64,000 nucleotides of DNA from Thauera sp. 2A1. Lineage in GTDB: Bacteria > Pseudomonadota > Gammaproteobacteria > Burkholderiales > Rhodocyclaceae. Below, one piece after another: positions 1 to 8,231 of this stretch (its first letter is position 1; each line of letters opens with the position of its first letter). The position numbers were made by a program, and so were the translations under genes. The notes below the pieces were generated by a model, which saw nothing but the letters and a program-made list of their open reading frames with translations, searched no databases and was not told where the DNA came from. The stretch covers positions 33,026 to 97,025 of the forward strand of contig NZ_SSXV01000019.1 of the NCBI RefSeq assembly GCF_009469595.2, read 5' to 3'.

Positions 1-1
1 C

Positions 2-1633
2 ATCGCCAAGTCGGGTACCAAGGAGTTCTTCGGCAAGCTCACCGGCGACCAGAAGAAGGACGCCCACCTGATCGGCCAGTTCGGCGTCGGCTTCTACTCC
101 GCCTTCATCGTCGCCGACAAGGTCACCGTGGCGTCGCGCCGCGCCGGCCTCCCCGCCGAGCAGGGCGTGAGGTGGGAATGCTCGATGACCGGCGACGAGG
201 CCGGCGCTTACACCGTGGAGCAGGTGGAGAAGGCTGGTCGCGGCACCGAGATCACGCTGCACCTGCGCGAAGGCCAGGAAGACCTGCTGTCGTCGTGGAA
301 GCTCAAGAGCCTGATCCGCAAGTACTCCGATCACATCGTGCAGCCGATCGTGATGAAGAAGGAGGAGTGGAACGAAGAGCAGAAGAAGCAGGTATTGAGC
401 GACGAGGACGAGACGGTCAACCAGGCCAACGCGCTGTGGACCCGGTCGAAGAACGACATTTCTGAGGACGAGTACACCGCCTTCTACAAGCACGTCGCCC
501 ACGACTTCGAGGACCCGCTGGCGTGGACGCACTCGCGCGTCGAGGGCCGCCACGAATACACCAACCTGCTGTACATCCCGAAGAACGCGCCCTTCGACCT
601 GTGGGACCGCAACGCCAAGCACGGCATCAAGCTGTACGTGAAGCGCGTGTTCATCATGGACGACGCCGAGAAGCTGATGCCGACCTACCTGCGCTTCGTG
701 CGCGGCGTGGTCGATTCGGCCGATCTGCCGCTCAACGTGTCGCGCGAGATCCTGCAGGAATCGAAGGACATCGACACCATCCGCGCCGGGTGCACGAAGA
801 AGGTGCTGACCCTGCTCGAGAGCCTGGCCAACAGCGACGAGGCCGCCGACAAGGAGAAGTACGCCGAGTTCTGGAAGGCGTTCGGCAAGGTGCTGAAGGA
901 AGGCGTGGGTGAGGATTTCGCCAACAAAGACAAGATCGCCGGCCTGCTGCGCTTCGCCTCGACCAAGCTGGACACCCAGGAAGAGGTGGTGTCGCTCGCC
1001 GACTACATCGGCCGCATGAAGGAAGGCCAGGACAAGATCTACTTCGTCACCGCCGAGACCTTCAACGCCGCGAAGAACAGCCCGCATCTCGAGGTCTTCC
1101 GCAAGAAGGGCATCGAGGTGCTGCTGCTCACCGACCGCGTCGACGAGTGGGTGGTGGGCAACCTCACCGAGTTCGACGGCAAGCCGCTGGTGTCGGTTGC
1201 CAAGGGCGGCCTGGACCTGGGCGCGCTGGAAGACGAGGCAGAGAAGAAGGAAGCCGAGAAGGCCGCCGACGAGTACAAGGAACTGCTCGACAAGATGAAG
1301 GCGAGCCTGGGCGAGCGCGTCAAGGACGTGAAGGTGACGCTGCGCCTGACCGACTCGCCCGCCTGCCTGGTGGCCGACGAGCACGACCTGGGCATGAACC
1401 TGGCGCGCATCCTCAAGGCCGCGGGGCAGAGCGCGCCGGTGTCGAAGCCCATCCTAGAGATCAACCCCAGCCATCCGGCGGTGTTGCGCCTGAAGTACGA
1501 GGAGAAGCACTTCGACGACTGGGCGGCAGTGCTGTTCGACCAGGCCCTGCTGGCCGAAGGCGGCACGCTCGACGATCCGGCCACGTTCGTGAAACGCATC
1601 AACCAGTTGATGATGGCGATGAGCGGCAACTGA
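2..1633 (+). CDS. htpG: Hsp90-family chaperone HtpG, 5'-truncated by window edge
   Basis: Cytosolic ATP-driven Hsp90 chaperone that remodels client proteins as a dimer. The frame is open from the first bases of the window, so the gene begins outside it; about 90 N-terminal residues are missing by comparison with the roughly 620-640 aa family. Of the N-terminal GHKL ATPase domain the glycine-rich lid [11 protein letters not shown] is visible at window residues 25-35. The middle domain contains the typical [10 protein letters not shown] stretch, and the C-terminal dimerisation part is complete up to the TGA at 1631-1633. A GTG at 128 lies in the same frame but is internal to the conserved domain. 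The gene is convergent with yceI across a strong hairpin. Identification is secure; its start and promoter cannot be seen. Confidence 0.97.
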   Translation: MAKSGTKEFFGKLTGDQKKDAHLIGQFGVGFYSAFIVADKVTVASRRAGLPAEQGVRWECSMTGDEAGAYTVEQVEKAGRGTEITLHLREGQEDLLSSWKLKSLIRKYSDHIVQPIVMKKEEWNEEQKKQVLSDEDETVNQANALWTRSKNDISEDEYTAFYKHVAHDFEDPLAWTHSRVEGRHEYTNLLYIPKNAPFDLWDRNAKHGIKLYVKRVFIMDDAEKLMPTYLRFVRGVVDSADLPLNVSREILQESKDIDTIRAGCTKKVLTLLESLANSDEAADKEKYAEFWKAFGKVLKEGVGEDFANKDKIAGLLRFASTKLDTQEEVVSLADYIGRMKEGQDKIYFVTAETFNAAKNSPHLEVFRKKGIEVLLLTDRVDEWVVGNLTEFDGKPLVSVAKGGLDLGALEDEAEKKEAEKAADEYKELLDKMKASLGERVKDVKVTLRLTDSPACLVADEHDLGMNLARILKAAGQSAPVSKPILEINPSHPAVLRLKYEEKHFDDWAAVLFDQALLAEGGTLDDPATFVKRINQLMMAMSGN

Positions 1634-1683
1634 GCTTCATTGCCGCGGCGCCCGAGTTTGCGGGCGGCGGCGCGAGGCGATGC

Positions 1684-1732
1684 CACAATGAAACGGGCGA
1701 GCGGCCCATAGCCGCTCGCCCGTTTCATTGTG
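1684..1732. terminator. Bidirectional hairpin between htpG and yceI
   Basis: A perfect inverted repeat with 22-bp arms (1684-1705 and 1711-1732) and a 5-nt loop lies between the two convergent genes. The arm is GC-rich in its centre and carries AAA/TTT near its ends, so it can act as an intrinsic terminator for either strand. Confidence 0.85.
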
Positions 1733-1763
1733 CCGCCGTCGTCAGATCGGCGACCGTCAAGGT

Positions 1764-2339
1764 TCAGCCCTTGATCGCTTCGAGCGAGATCGTGATCGTC
1801 ACGTCGTCGCCGACGTTGGGTGCGTATTTGCCGGCGTTGAACTCGGTGCGCTTGATCACGACGGTGGCGTCGGCACCGATCGCGTCCTTCTTCAGCATCG
1901 GGTGGGGCATGTTGAGGAAGTTGGTGACCTTCAGCGTCACCGGTTTGGTGACACCCTTGATCGTCAGGTTGCCGTCGATGCTCACCGGCTTTTCGCCGTC
2001 GAAAGTCACCTTGGTCGACTTGAAGGTGGCGGTCGGGTACCTGGCGGTGTCGAGGAAGTCCTCGCCCTGGATGTGCTCGTTGAATGTCGTGTAGCCGGTG
2101 TTGACCGACTTCATGTCGATGACGACGTCCACCGCGCCGGTCTTCGCCGCCTTGTCCAGCACCACGGTGCCGGTGGTCTTGTCGAAGCGGCTCAACTGCG
2201 TCGACATGCCGAAGTGGCTGTACGAAAAGCGCGGGAAGGTGTGGGTGCTATCGACGACGTAGGTCTCCGGAGCGGCCATTGCGGTTGCGGCGGCTGCGGA
2301 CAGGGCGAGGGCGGCGGAAAGTCTGACGATGGCCTGCAT
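1764..2339 (-). CDS. YceI-family periplasmic lipid-binding protein
   Basis: Small secreted beta-barrel protein of the YceI family, whose known members bind isoprenoid or other amphiphilic molecules in the periplasm; the ligand here cannot be told. The 191-aa product begins with a clear Sec signal peptide (MQAIVRLSAALALSA, cleavage near AMA-AP). The mature part starts with the family pattern YVVDSTHTFPRFSYSHFG and continues with KVTFDGEKP and GNLTIKGVTKPVTL. The ATG at 2339 was chosen because an AAGGAGCA ribosome site precedes it by about 5 bases; in-frame codons further upstream lack both a site and a signal sequence. It is monocistronic and ends against the htpG/yceI hairpin. Confidence 0.9.
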   Translation of the reverse strand: MQAIVRLSAALALSAAAATAMAAPETYVVDSTHTFPRFSYSHFGMSTQLSRFDKTTGTVVLDKAAKTGAVDVVIDMKSVNTGYTTFNEHIQGEDFLDTARYPTATFKSTKVTFDGEKPVSIDGNLTIKGVTKPVTLKVTNFLNMPHPMLKKDAIGADATVVIKRTEFNAGKYAPNVGDDVTITISLEAIKG

Positions 2340-2664
2340 GTGTTGCTCCTTGATGGAAACGAATTGGCAAGTCAGTCGGGCTGGCTCGCTCGCAGTTTGG
2401 GGGCGGACGGTTGATGGAATGGGCCAGGTGCGGCTTGCTTGGCGCCGGTGGCGATGGCTTGGCGGACAACAGGTTTCATGGTTGTCGCTCCAGGGCGGCG
2501 ATTCGTGATGGACGAACTCTACCCGGCTGGCTCGAGGTGAAATAGTCGCCAGTCTGCAACTCATCGTTGCTGAATCGGCAACGACGACCGTGCTGGACGC
2601 CCATTTCTGGCAAGCCGTCCTAGGCTTCGCATGCCGCTGTGGGACGGCTGTGAGAAAATGGTGC
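2340..2664. other. Intergenic region between divergent yceI and diguanylate cyclase
   Basis: About 325 bases with no convincing gene. It must hold the promoters for both flanking genes, but no clear -35/-10 pair was found. A small perfect inverted repeat TCGTTGC-N7-GCAACGA lies at 2564-2584, about 80 bases before the plus-strand gene, and could be an operator. Confidence 0.5.
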
Positions 2665-4581
2665 ATGGCATATTCCCCGCTTGGCGCGAACCCGGTGACC
2701 GACAGTCGCGAATCGCTGTCGCGGCTTCAGCGCCGCATAAGGCTGTTCGAATTCATCGGCATCGTCCTGACGGCAGTGCTGGTGGGGCTTGCCACCCTGA
2801 TTCCGATGCATGGCCAACTGCGGCGCAACGTGGACCTGACAGTGGGCTATCAGGTGCAGATGCAGGCCCAGGCGGCAGGTCAATTGCTTGCGAGCTGGTC
2901 CAGCATCGCGGCGCAGCTCACCAGCCGGTCACAGATTCGTGATGCCCTTCACCTTTACAACGAGGGGCGCATTTCGCGCAGCGAGCTGGAGGCATTCAGC
3001 ATTCCTCGTCTGCAGGATGCCCTCGAGCAGTCGCCGCAGGTGATCGCCCTGCTGCGGCTTGACCACGAGGGGCTCCCGGCGGTTGCCATCGGCAAGACCA
3101 TTCCGGAAGAGTTCTGGCGCATCCCGCCCACCGGGGTGCGCCCGCAGGAAGTGCATGGTCCGTTCCGCCTGCTGGGGCAGGACGTCATGATCGTGTCCAC
3201 CGCCATCGTGACCCGCGATGGGGTGCGCACCGGCACCGATGTCGTGGCCTTCGATCTGTCGAAATTGCGCGACGTTCTTGCGGCATGGAGCGCAATGCCC
3301 TTTGCGTACGGCGCGCATGTCTACCTGTTTCATTCTGCTGAGCAGCGGCTCGTGCAACTCGCGACCAACGGTGCCGGATTCGTCGTCGTGGGCGAGGACG
3401 ATCCCGTGCGCGGCGCATTGCACGGAATCCGCGCCCAGCCTCAGGATATTGCGCCCATCCCCGCAGGCGAAGATCGACTGATGTTCGCCGCGGCGATGGC
3501 CGACGCGGCCGAATGGCAGTTCGCGGCGACGATGGAGCGCAGGGTGCTGTATGCAACGGCCAGTCGCGAGCTCTACTGGCCGATCGCTGCAATTCTCCTG
3601 CTGATGGTGGCCAGCGGTGCATTGATGCTTGCAGCGGTGCGGCCACTGTCCCACCGCATCGCCGCGCAGTCGCAGCGCCTGGCGCTGGCAGCGAGCGTTT
3701 TCAGCACGAGCGGCGAGGGCATCCTGCTCCTTGACGCCGATCGTCGGGTCATCGAGCTCAACCCGGCAGGTTGTCGCATGCTCGGGCTTTCTGCCCGCGA
3801 GGTACGGGGCAGCCGCTTCTGCGGCCTTGTCATCGGCGAGCCTGCCGATCCGGAGTGCAGGGAGGTCTGGCGCCAGGCGGACGACGGCGGACAATGGCAG
3901 GGCGAACTGCGCCTCAGGCGCAGCGATGGCACTGCGTTCGACGCCTGGGTGTCACTGGCGCGAGTGCGTGACGAAGGCGATCGGGTGACCAACTACAGCG
4001 GCCTCTTCGTCGACATCTCTGCGCGCAAGGAAGCCGAGAGCGAGATCCGCACCCTTGCCTATAACGACGAACTGACCGGGCTGCCTAACCGCATCCTGAT
4101 GCAGGACCGCCTCGGCCACGCCCTGCGTCAGGCCCGCCGCACGCGCAATCGCATTGCGCTGCTGTTTCTCGATCTGGACAAGTTCAAACCGGTCAACGAC
4201 AGCTTTGGCCATGCAGTCGGCGACCGGCTGCTGCAGGCGGTCGCCGACCGGCTCAAGCTCACGGTGCGGGAGGGCGACACGGTGGCACGGGTGCATGGCG
4301 ACGAGTTCGTGGTGATCCTCGAGGGAATCGACACGCCCGAGCCGGCTGCCCGCGTCGCGGTCAAGATCGTAGCGGCGCTGGGCAGCCCGTTCATTATCGA
4401 CGAACGCGAGATCCGCATCGGCACCAGTGTCGGCATCGCCATCTTCCCCGATCATGCGACCGACCCTGAAACCCTGCTGCGCTGCGCCGACATCGCGATG
4501 TACGACGCCAAGCAGGGCGGCCGCAATGGCTATCGTTTCTTTACCGAAGATGCGCGGGCCGCGGGGCTCCTGCCAGGCTGA
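2665..4581 (+). CDS. Membrane-anchored diguanylate cyclase (sensor - PAS - GGDEF)
   Basis: Probable synthesis of c-di-GMP from two GTP at the inner membrane. The 638-aa protein has a first membrane helix (about residues 27-48), a periplasmic sensor region of roughly 250 residues, a second helix (about 303-326), a PAS domain (about 338-455; GILLLDADRRVIELNPAG) and a GGDEF domain (about 470-630). The signature reads HGDEF at 544-548, with His in place of the first Gly. An RxxD inhibitory site (REGD) lies exactly five residues before it, so product inhibition is expected. ATG 2665 was chosen over GTG 2590 and GTG 2650, since it has a purine-rich GAGA site upstream and the first helix lies 26 residues in. 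No EAL domain is present. The input signal is unknown. Confidence 0.85.
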   Translation: MAYSPLGANPVTDSRESLSRLQRRIRLFEFIGIVLTAVLVGLATLIPMHGQLRRNVDLTVGYQVQMQAQAAGQLLASWSSIAAQLTSRSQIRDALHLYNEGRISRSELEAFSIPRLQDALEQSPQVIALLRLDHEGLPAVAIGKTIPEEFWRIPPTGVRPQEVHGPFRLLGQDVMIVSTAIVTRDGVRTGTDVVAFDLSKLRDVLAAWSAMPFAYGAHVYLFHSAEQRLVQLATNGAGFVVVGEDDPVRGALHGIRAQPQDIAPIPAGEDRLMFAAAMADAAEWQFAATMERRVLYATASRELYWPIAAILLLMVASGALMLAAVRPLSHRIAAQSQRLALAASVFSTSGEGILLLDADRRVIELNPAGCRMLGLSAREVRGSRFCGLVIGEPADPECREVWRQADDGGQWQGELRLRRSDGTAFDAWVSLARVRDEGDRVTNYSGLFVDISARKEAESEIRTLAYNDELTGLPNRILMQDRLGHALRQARRTRNRIALLFLDLDKFKPVNDSFGHAVGDRLLQAVADRLKLTVREGDTVARVHGDEFVVILEGIDTPEPAARVAVKIVAALGSPFIIDEREIRIGTSVGIAIFPDHATDPETLLRCADIAMYDAKQGGRNGYRFFTEDARAAGLLPG

Positions 4582-4647
4582 GCACTCCGCAGGCGCGGTG
4601 CTGCGGGCGCGATCGCTCCGCTATTGAATGCGATGAGCCTCATCTGC

Positions 4648-5862
4648 TCATCGGGCAGGTTGGTTCGCGCCGCGCTGCGCCATGCTCCGTTCGTCGATCG
4701 GCAGGTGGGCGAGGGCGGCGACGAGGCCCAGGGCGATGACGATGCCCCACACCAGATCGTAGGAGCCGGTGGCGTCGAACAATTTGCCGCCCAGCCACAC
4801 GCCGAGGAAACTGCCCACCTGGTGACTGAAGAAGACGAAGCCGGACAGCATGCCGAAGTAGCGCATGCCGAAGATATGGCCGACGATCGCATTGGTGAGC
4901 GGCACGGTGGACAGCCACAAGAGGCCGATGAAGGCGGCAAACAGATAGACCGTCAGCGGTGTGAGGGGCGCCAGCAGGAAAGCCGCAACGCCAACACTGC
5001 GCAGGAGGTAGATCGACGCCAGCAGCGTGCGCTTTGGAAAGCGGTTGCCGAGGTGACCGTAACCGTAAGTGCCGACGATGTTGAACAGGCCGATCAGCGC
5101 CAGCGCAGTCATGCCGACGTTGGCCGACAGGCCCCTGTCCAGCAGGTAGGCGGGCAGATGCACGCCGATGAACACGACCTGGAAACCGCATACAAAGAAG
5201 CCGAGCGCGAGCAACTGGAACGACCGATCGCCGCTCGCCTCGCGCAATGCGGCCTTTGCCGACTGCCCTGCATGGGCGGCGGCGGGCGTGAGGCCGCGGG
5301 TGAGCGAGGCGCCCAGCGGCACCATCAGCAGGGCCGCCAGTGCGAACACCACCAGTGTGCCGAACCAGCCCATTCCTTCGATCAGGCCCGCGGCAACCGG
5401 CACCATCAGGAACTGGCCGAAGGAACCCGCCGCGCCGACCAGCCCCATTGCCCAGCTCAGCCGCACCGGCGGCACGATGCGCCCCATCGCGGCGAACACC
5501 ACGCTATAGGTGGTGCCGCTCTGTGCCATGCCGATCAGCAGGCCGGCCGTCGCGGAAAGCCCGGTCCCGGTCGCCGACCACGCCATGCCCGCCAGCCCCA
5601 GGGCATACAGCGCCGCACCGGCCCAGAGCACGCGGCGCGCGCCGAAACGGTCGGCCAGCAAGCCGGCGAAGGGTTGGCAGGCGCCCCAGGCGAGGTTCTG
5701 CACCGCGATCGCGAGCGAGAAGATCTCGCGGCTCCACTGGTGCTCCTGCGTCATCGGCGCAAGAAAGAGCCCCATCGTGTGCCGGATGCCCATCGAGATG
5801 CAGACAATCAGCGAGGCAAAAACAAGGACGGTGGCAAGAGGGCGGGCGGATTCGTTGTGCAT
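4648..5862 (-). CDS. Major facilitator superfamily transporter
   Basis: A 404-aa integral membrane protein with about twelve hydrophobic helices. It has the MFS loop 2-3 signature region (GLLADRFGARRVLWAG, about residues 63-78) and a second equivalent (YGYGHLGNRFPKRTLL) in the C-terminal half. Such carriers move small solutes across the inner membrane, driven by the proton gradient. The N-terminal pattern (MGIRHTMGLFLAPMTQEHQWSR) resembles the monocarboxylate/oxalate-antiporter-like branch of MFS, but the substrate is not deducible. It is convergent with the diguanylate cyclase 66 bases away and has no obvious operon partner; yqeY lies upstream on the same strand after a 67-bp gap. Confidence 0.85.
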   Translation of the reverse strand: MHNESARPLATVLVFASLIVCISMGIRHTMGLFLAPMTQEHQWSREIFSLAIAVQNLAWGACQPFAGLLADRFGARRVLWAGAALYALGLAGMAWSATGTGLSATAGLLIGMAQSGTTYSVVFAAMGRIVPPVRLSWAMGLVGAAGSFGQFLMVPVAAGLIEGMGWFGTLVVFALAALLMVPLGASLTRGLTPAAAHAGQSAKAALREASGDRSFQLLALGFFVCGFQVVFIGVHLPAYLLDRGLSANVGMTALALIGLFNIVGTYGYGHLGNRFPKRTLLASIYLLRSVGVAAFLLAPLTPLTVYLFAAFIGLLWLSTVPLTNAIVGHIFGMRYFGMLSGFVFFSHQVGSFLGVWLGGKLFDATGSYDLVWGIVIALGLVAALAHLPIDERSMAQRGANQPAR

Positions 5863-5929
5863 TGAGGTGGTACCGGTCGGCGCTCATCCGGGAGCACGCA
5901 GCAGGCCTGCGCGGGCCGATCAGGAGCCT

Positions 5930-6370
5930 TCAGCCGTTGAGTGCCTCGCGCACCCAGGCATTGGCCTGTCGAGCATCGAAGCCGCTGCCGAACTTCGCCT
6001 TCAGCGCAGCCATCACCACCCCCATCGACTTCGGGCTGCGGTCGGCGAGGCTGGCCACGGTCTCGGCGATGAGCGCCCTGACGTCGGCCTCTGTCGCCAT
6101 CGGCGGCAGGTACCCGGTGAGGATGAAGGATTCTTCCTGCAGCACGGTGCGGCGCTCTGCGTCCTTGATCACCGCCAGCGCTTCCTGGTTGTTCTTCAGG
6201 AACTTGCGGATCGTGCCCTGTACTTCCTCGTCGCTGCTCTCGCGGTTGCCGGCGTTCTTGCCGACCATCTCGGCTTCGGCGATCAGCGTGGTGAGCAGCG
6301 TGGCGCGCACGGCGGAGGCCGATTTGCGCGCGAGCAGGGCGTCTTTTTTCAATTGGGACAGCAGGCTCAT
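5930..6370 (-). CDS. GatB/YqeY domain protein
   Basis: 146-aa soluble protein of the YqeY family, which resembles the C-terminal helical tail of the GatB amidotransferase subunit but lacks its catalytic part. Family features seen are the helical N-terminus MSLLSQLKKDALLARKS, the segment RESSDEEVQGTIRKFLKNN, and a C-terminal half with SPKSMGVVMAALKAKF. The ATG at 6370 was preferred over the upstream in-frame codon because GGAG sits 6-9 bases before it and family members start with this helix. A role in tRNA-dependent amidation is often suggested but not proven. Elsewhere yqeY often follows rpsU, but no rpsU reading frame is present in the 177 bases upstream. Confidence 0.88.
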   Translation of the reverse strand: MSLLSQLKKDALLARKSASAVRATLLTTLIAEAEMVGKNAGNRESSDEEVQGTIRKFLKNNQEALAVIKDAERRTVLQEESFILTGYLPPMATEADVRALIAETVASLADRSPKSMGVVMAALKAKFGSGFDARQANAWVREALNG

Positions 6371-6527
6371 GGCGGAACTCCAGGTGAGGCGTGACCGATG
6401 TGCGCCGCTGATTTGGCGGGAACGGGTCCGCAATGTTCGAGGGCAGGCCTTCGGGGCGGCAAGACGCAGCAGTTTACCGTGCCGCTCTGCGCCTCGGGTG
6501 CGCGCGTGCTGCAATGCGGCTCGACAT

Positions 6528-6547
6528 GAGGCGCTTGCGCGCGCCTC
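6528..6547 (-). terminator. Small hairpin directly after the fapA stop codon
   Basis: GAGGCGC-N6-GCGCCTC forms a perfect 7-bp stem ending one base before the fapA stop codon. There is no U-tract, so it may be only an mRNA 3'-end stabiliser. Confidence 0.35.
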
Positions 6548-8182
6548 CTAGGTCAGCGGAAAGATGCCCAGCCCCTGATCCGCCAGCCGCACGGTACAGG
6601 CGCCCAGTTCGTGCGGAATGCGCAGCTTGTGCTCACCGAGCGTGATCGTTACGCCCTCGTGCATTTCGCGCTCGACCTCGACCCGCGCCTGCTGGGTGAG
6701 CTCGAGCAGGTGGCGCAGGTCAGCCTCCTCGCCGCGCAAGGTCTCGATCTCAGCCGCCAGGGTTGCCGCCGTCTGCTCGGCGCGGGTGACGACGTCTTCC
6801 GGTACGCGGCCGGGGTTGCGATCGGACAGCGTAAGCAGCTTGCCGACCTCGAGCAACTGGTTTTCCTTCTGATCGCGCGCTTCGAGCTTTTGCTGCATGG
6901 CCTGCGCCAGCGCCGGCCCGGTGCCGATCACGAGCTCGGTCCGCGTGCGGCTGGAACTGCCGATGACGCGCGCGTGGATGGACAGCGAGGCGCGGGCGGT
7001 TCCGCCGATGATGTGGCCGCGGCGATGGTTGCCGACGCGGATGTGGTTTGCCGCGCTGAGTTCGCACTGCATCGCCACGTCGTCGATGAAGATCGAGTCC
7101 CCCGCGTCGATCCGGGCCTGCTGCGCATAGATGGCGGAGAAACTGCCGCCGCAGCGGATGCCGTGGGTGCCGGCGTCCTTGGCCGCCGTCTTGCCGCCAA
7201 TCCCGCCCATCACGCCGCCCTTCACCACAATGCTGCCGCCAGCGTCGAGCAAGGCTGGCTCGACGACGCCGCCGATCTCGATGTCGCCGGTTGCGCGCAC
7301 CGTCATGCCGGCGGTCACGTCGCCGAGCACCTTGACGTTGCCGTCGAAATTGATGTTTCCGGTGGCCATGTTCACCGTCTTCAGCGTCAGGATGGGCTCG
7401 ACGACCATGCCGCCCCGCACGCGCACCGGCTGGCCATCGGTGGCCGCAATCAGCAAGTCGGGGTCGTCTGGCGAAATGGCCGTGCCCCGCAATCCCGCAG
7501 CAAAACGCACGGCTCTTCCCGCCCGTGGCGCGATCGGGCGGCCTTGTACGCTCAGCCCTTCGCTGCCTGGAGTGGGCGGGTGGCGGCGCATCAGGGCGTC
7601 GCCGGCATGCACGACCATGATGTCACCGAGGTCGCGGTAGTCGGTGCGGCCTGTCGGGCGGATGCTGGGAACGCGGTCACGTGTGTCCGGCAGCAGGCAT
7701 TCCAGCCGGCCATCCTCGCCAGCGATCGGTGCGCGGCCGCGCGCGATGACCAGTTCGCGTGCCTCGCCGGAGTTGATCGCACGATTGATCTCGGCGACGA
7801 GGATGCCTTCGATCACGCCCCTCGCCTCGAGCGCCTCGAGCAGCATGGTGCGGCTGACGGGCTTGCCGCCTCGCGGCGGAAAGATGCTCATCGTCGCGGA
7901 AAGGCCGTCGGCGGACACGAGGATGTCGACGGTGCCGTCCACGACGTCGGCGATGACCGACGGCGCGACGTTGCGTCCGGCGTTGTACTGCGCGATCAAC
8001 CCACGGATGGCGTCGGGCCTGATGCGCAGCGCCTCATGCCCGGCCGCAGTGATGCGGTTGCGCAGCCAGACGGCGTTGATGCTGGGAAAGCGCGAGTCAT
8101 ACTCGAGGCTCGCGACGAGCGAGTGCCCCGCTTCGTCGAGTGTCAGCGAGAGTGCCGGGCCGTCGGTGATGTCGTCTTTCAT
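6548..8182 (-). CDS. FapA / DUF342 family protein
   Basis: 544-aa cytosolic protein of the DUF342 (FapA, flagellar assembly protein A-like) family. The N-terminal part (to about residue 250) contains the conserved segments VSRTMLLEALEARGV and DIMVVHAGDALMRRHPPTPG. It is followed by a right-handed beta-helix of short repeats such as NINFDGNVKVLGDVTAGMTV and IEIGGVVEPALLDAGG (about 265-400), then a helical tail. Family members are linked to polar flagellum assembly or surface signalling, and the biochemical role is unsettled. It is not beside flagellar genes here; it follows an RND pump by 49 bp on the same strand and could be co-transcribed with it. Confidence 0.82.
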   Translation of the reverse strand: MKDDITDGPALSLTLDEAGHSLVASLEYDSRFPSINAVWLRNRITAAGHEALRIRPDAIRGLIAQYNAGRNVAPSVIADVVDGTVDILVSADGLSATMSIFPPRGGKPVSRTMLLEALEARGVIEGILVAEINRAINSGEARELVIARGRAPIAGEDGRLECLLPDTRDRVPSIRPTGRTDYRDLGDIMVVHAGDALMRRHPPTPGSEGLSVQGRPIAPRAGRAVRFAAGLRGTAISPDDPDLLIAATDGQPVRVRGGMVVEPILTLKTVNMATGNINFDGNVKVLGDVTAGMTVRATGDIEIGGVVEPALLDAGGSIVVKGGVMGGIGGKTAAKDAGTHGIRCGGSFSAIYAQQARIDAGDSIFIDDVAMQCELSAANHIRVGNHRRGHIIGGTARASLSIHARVIGSSSRTRTELVIGTGPALAQAMQQKLEARDQKENQLLEVGKLLTLSDRNPGRVPEDVVTRAEQTAATLAAEIETLRGEEADLRHLLELTQQARVEVEREMHEGVTITLGEHKLRIPHELGACTVRLADQGLGIFPLT

Positions 8183-8231
8183 GCGTCAACCAGAATGCAT
8201 GTTCGTGCTCTTGAAGCGGATTGTAGACGCG

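Noticed and set aside
4582..4651. Weak hairpin CGATGAG...CTCATCG between diguanylate cyclase and MFS genes
   Set aside because: Only a 7-bp stem with a long loop, no T-run, and it overlaps the MFS stop codon; too weak to call a terminator.
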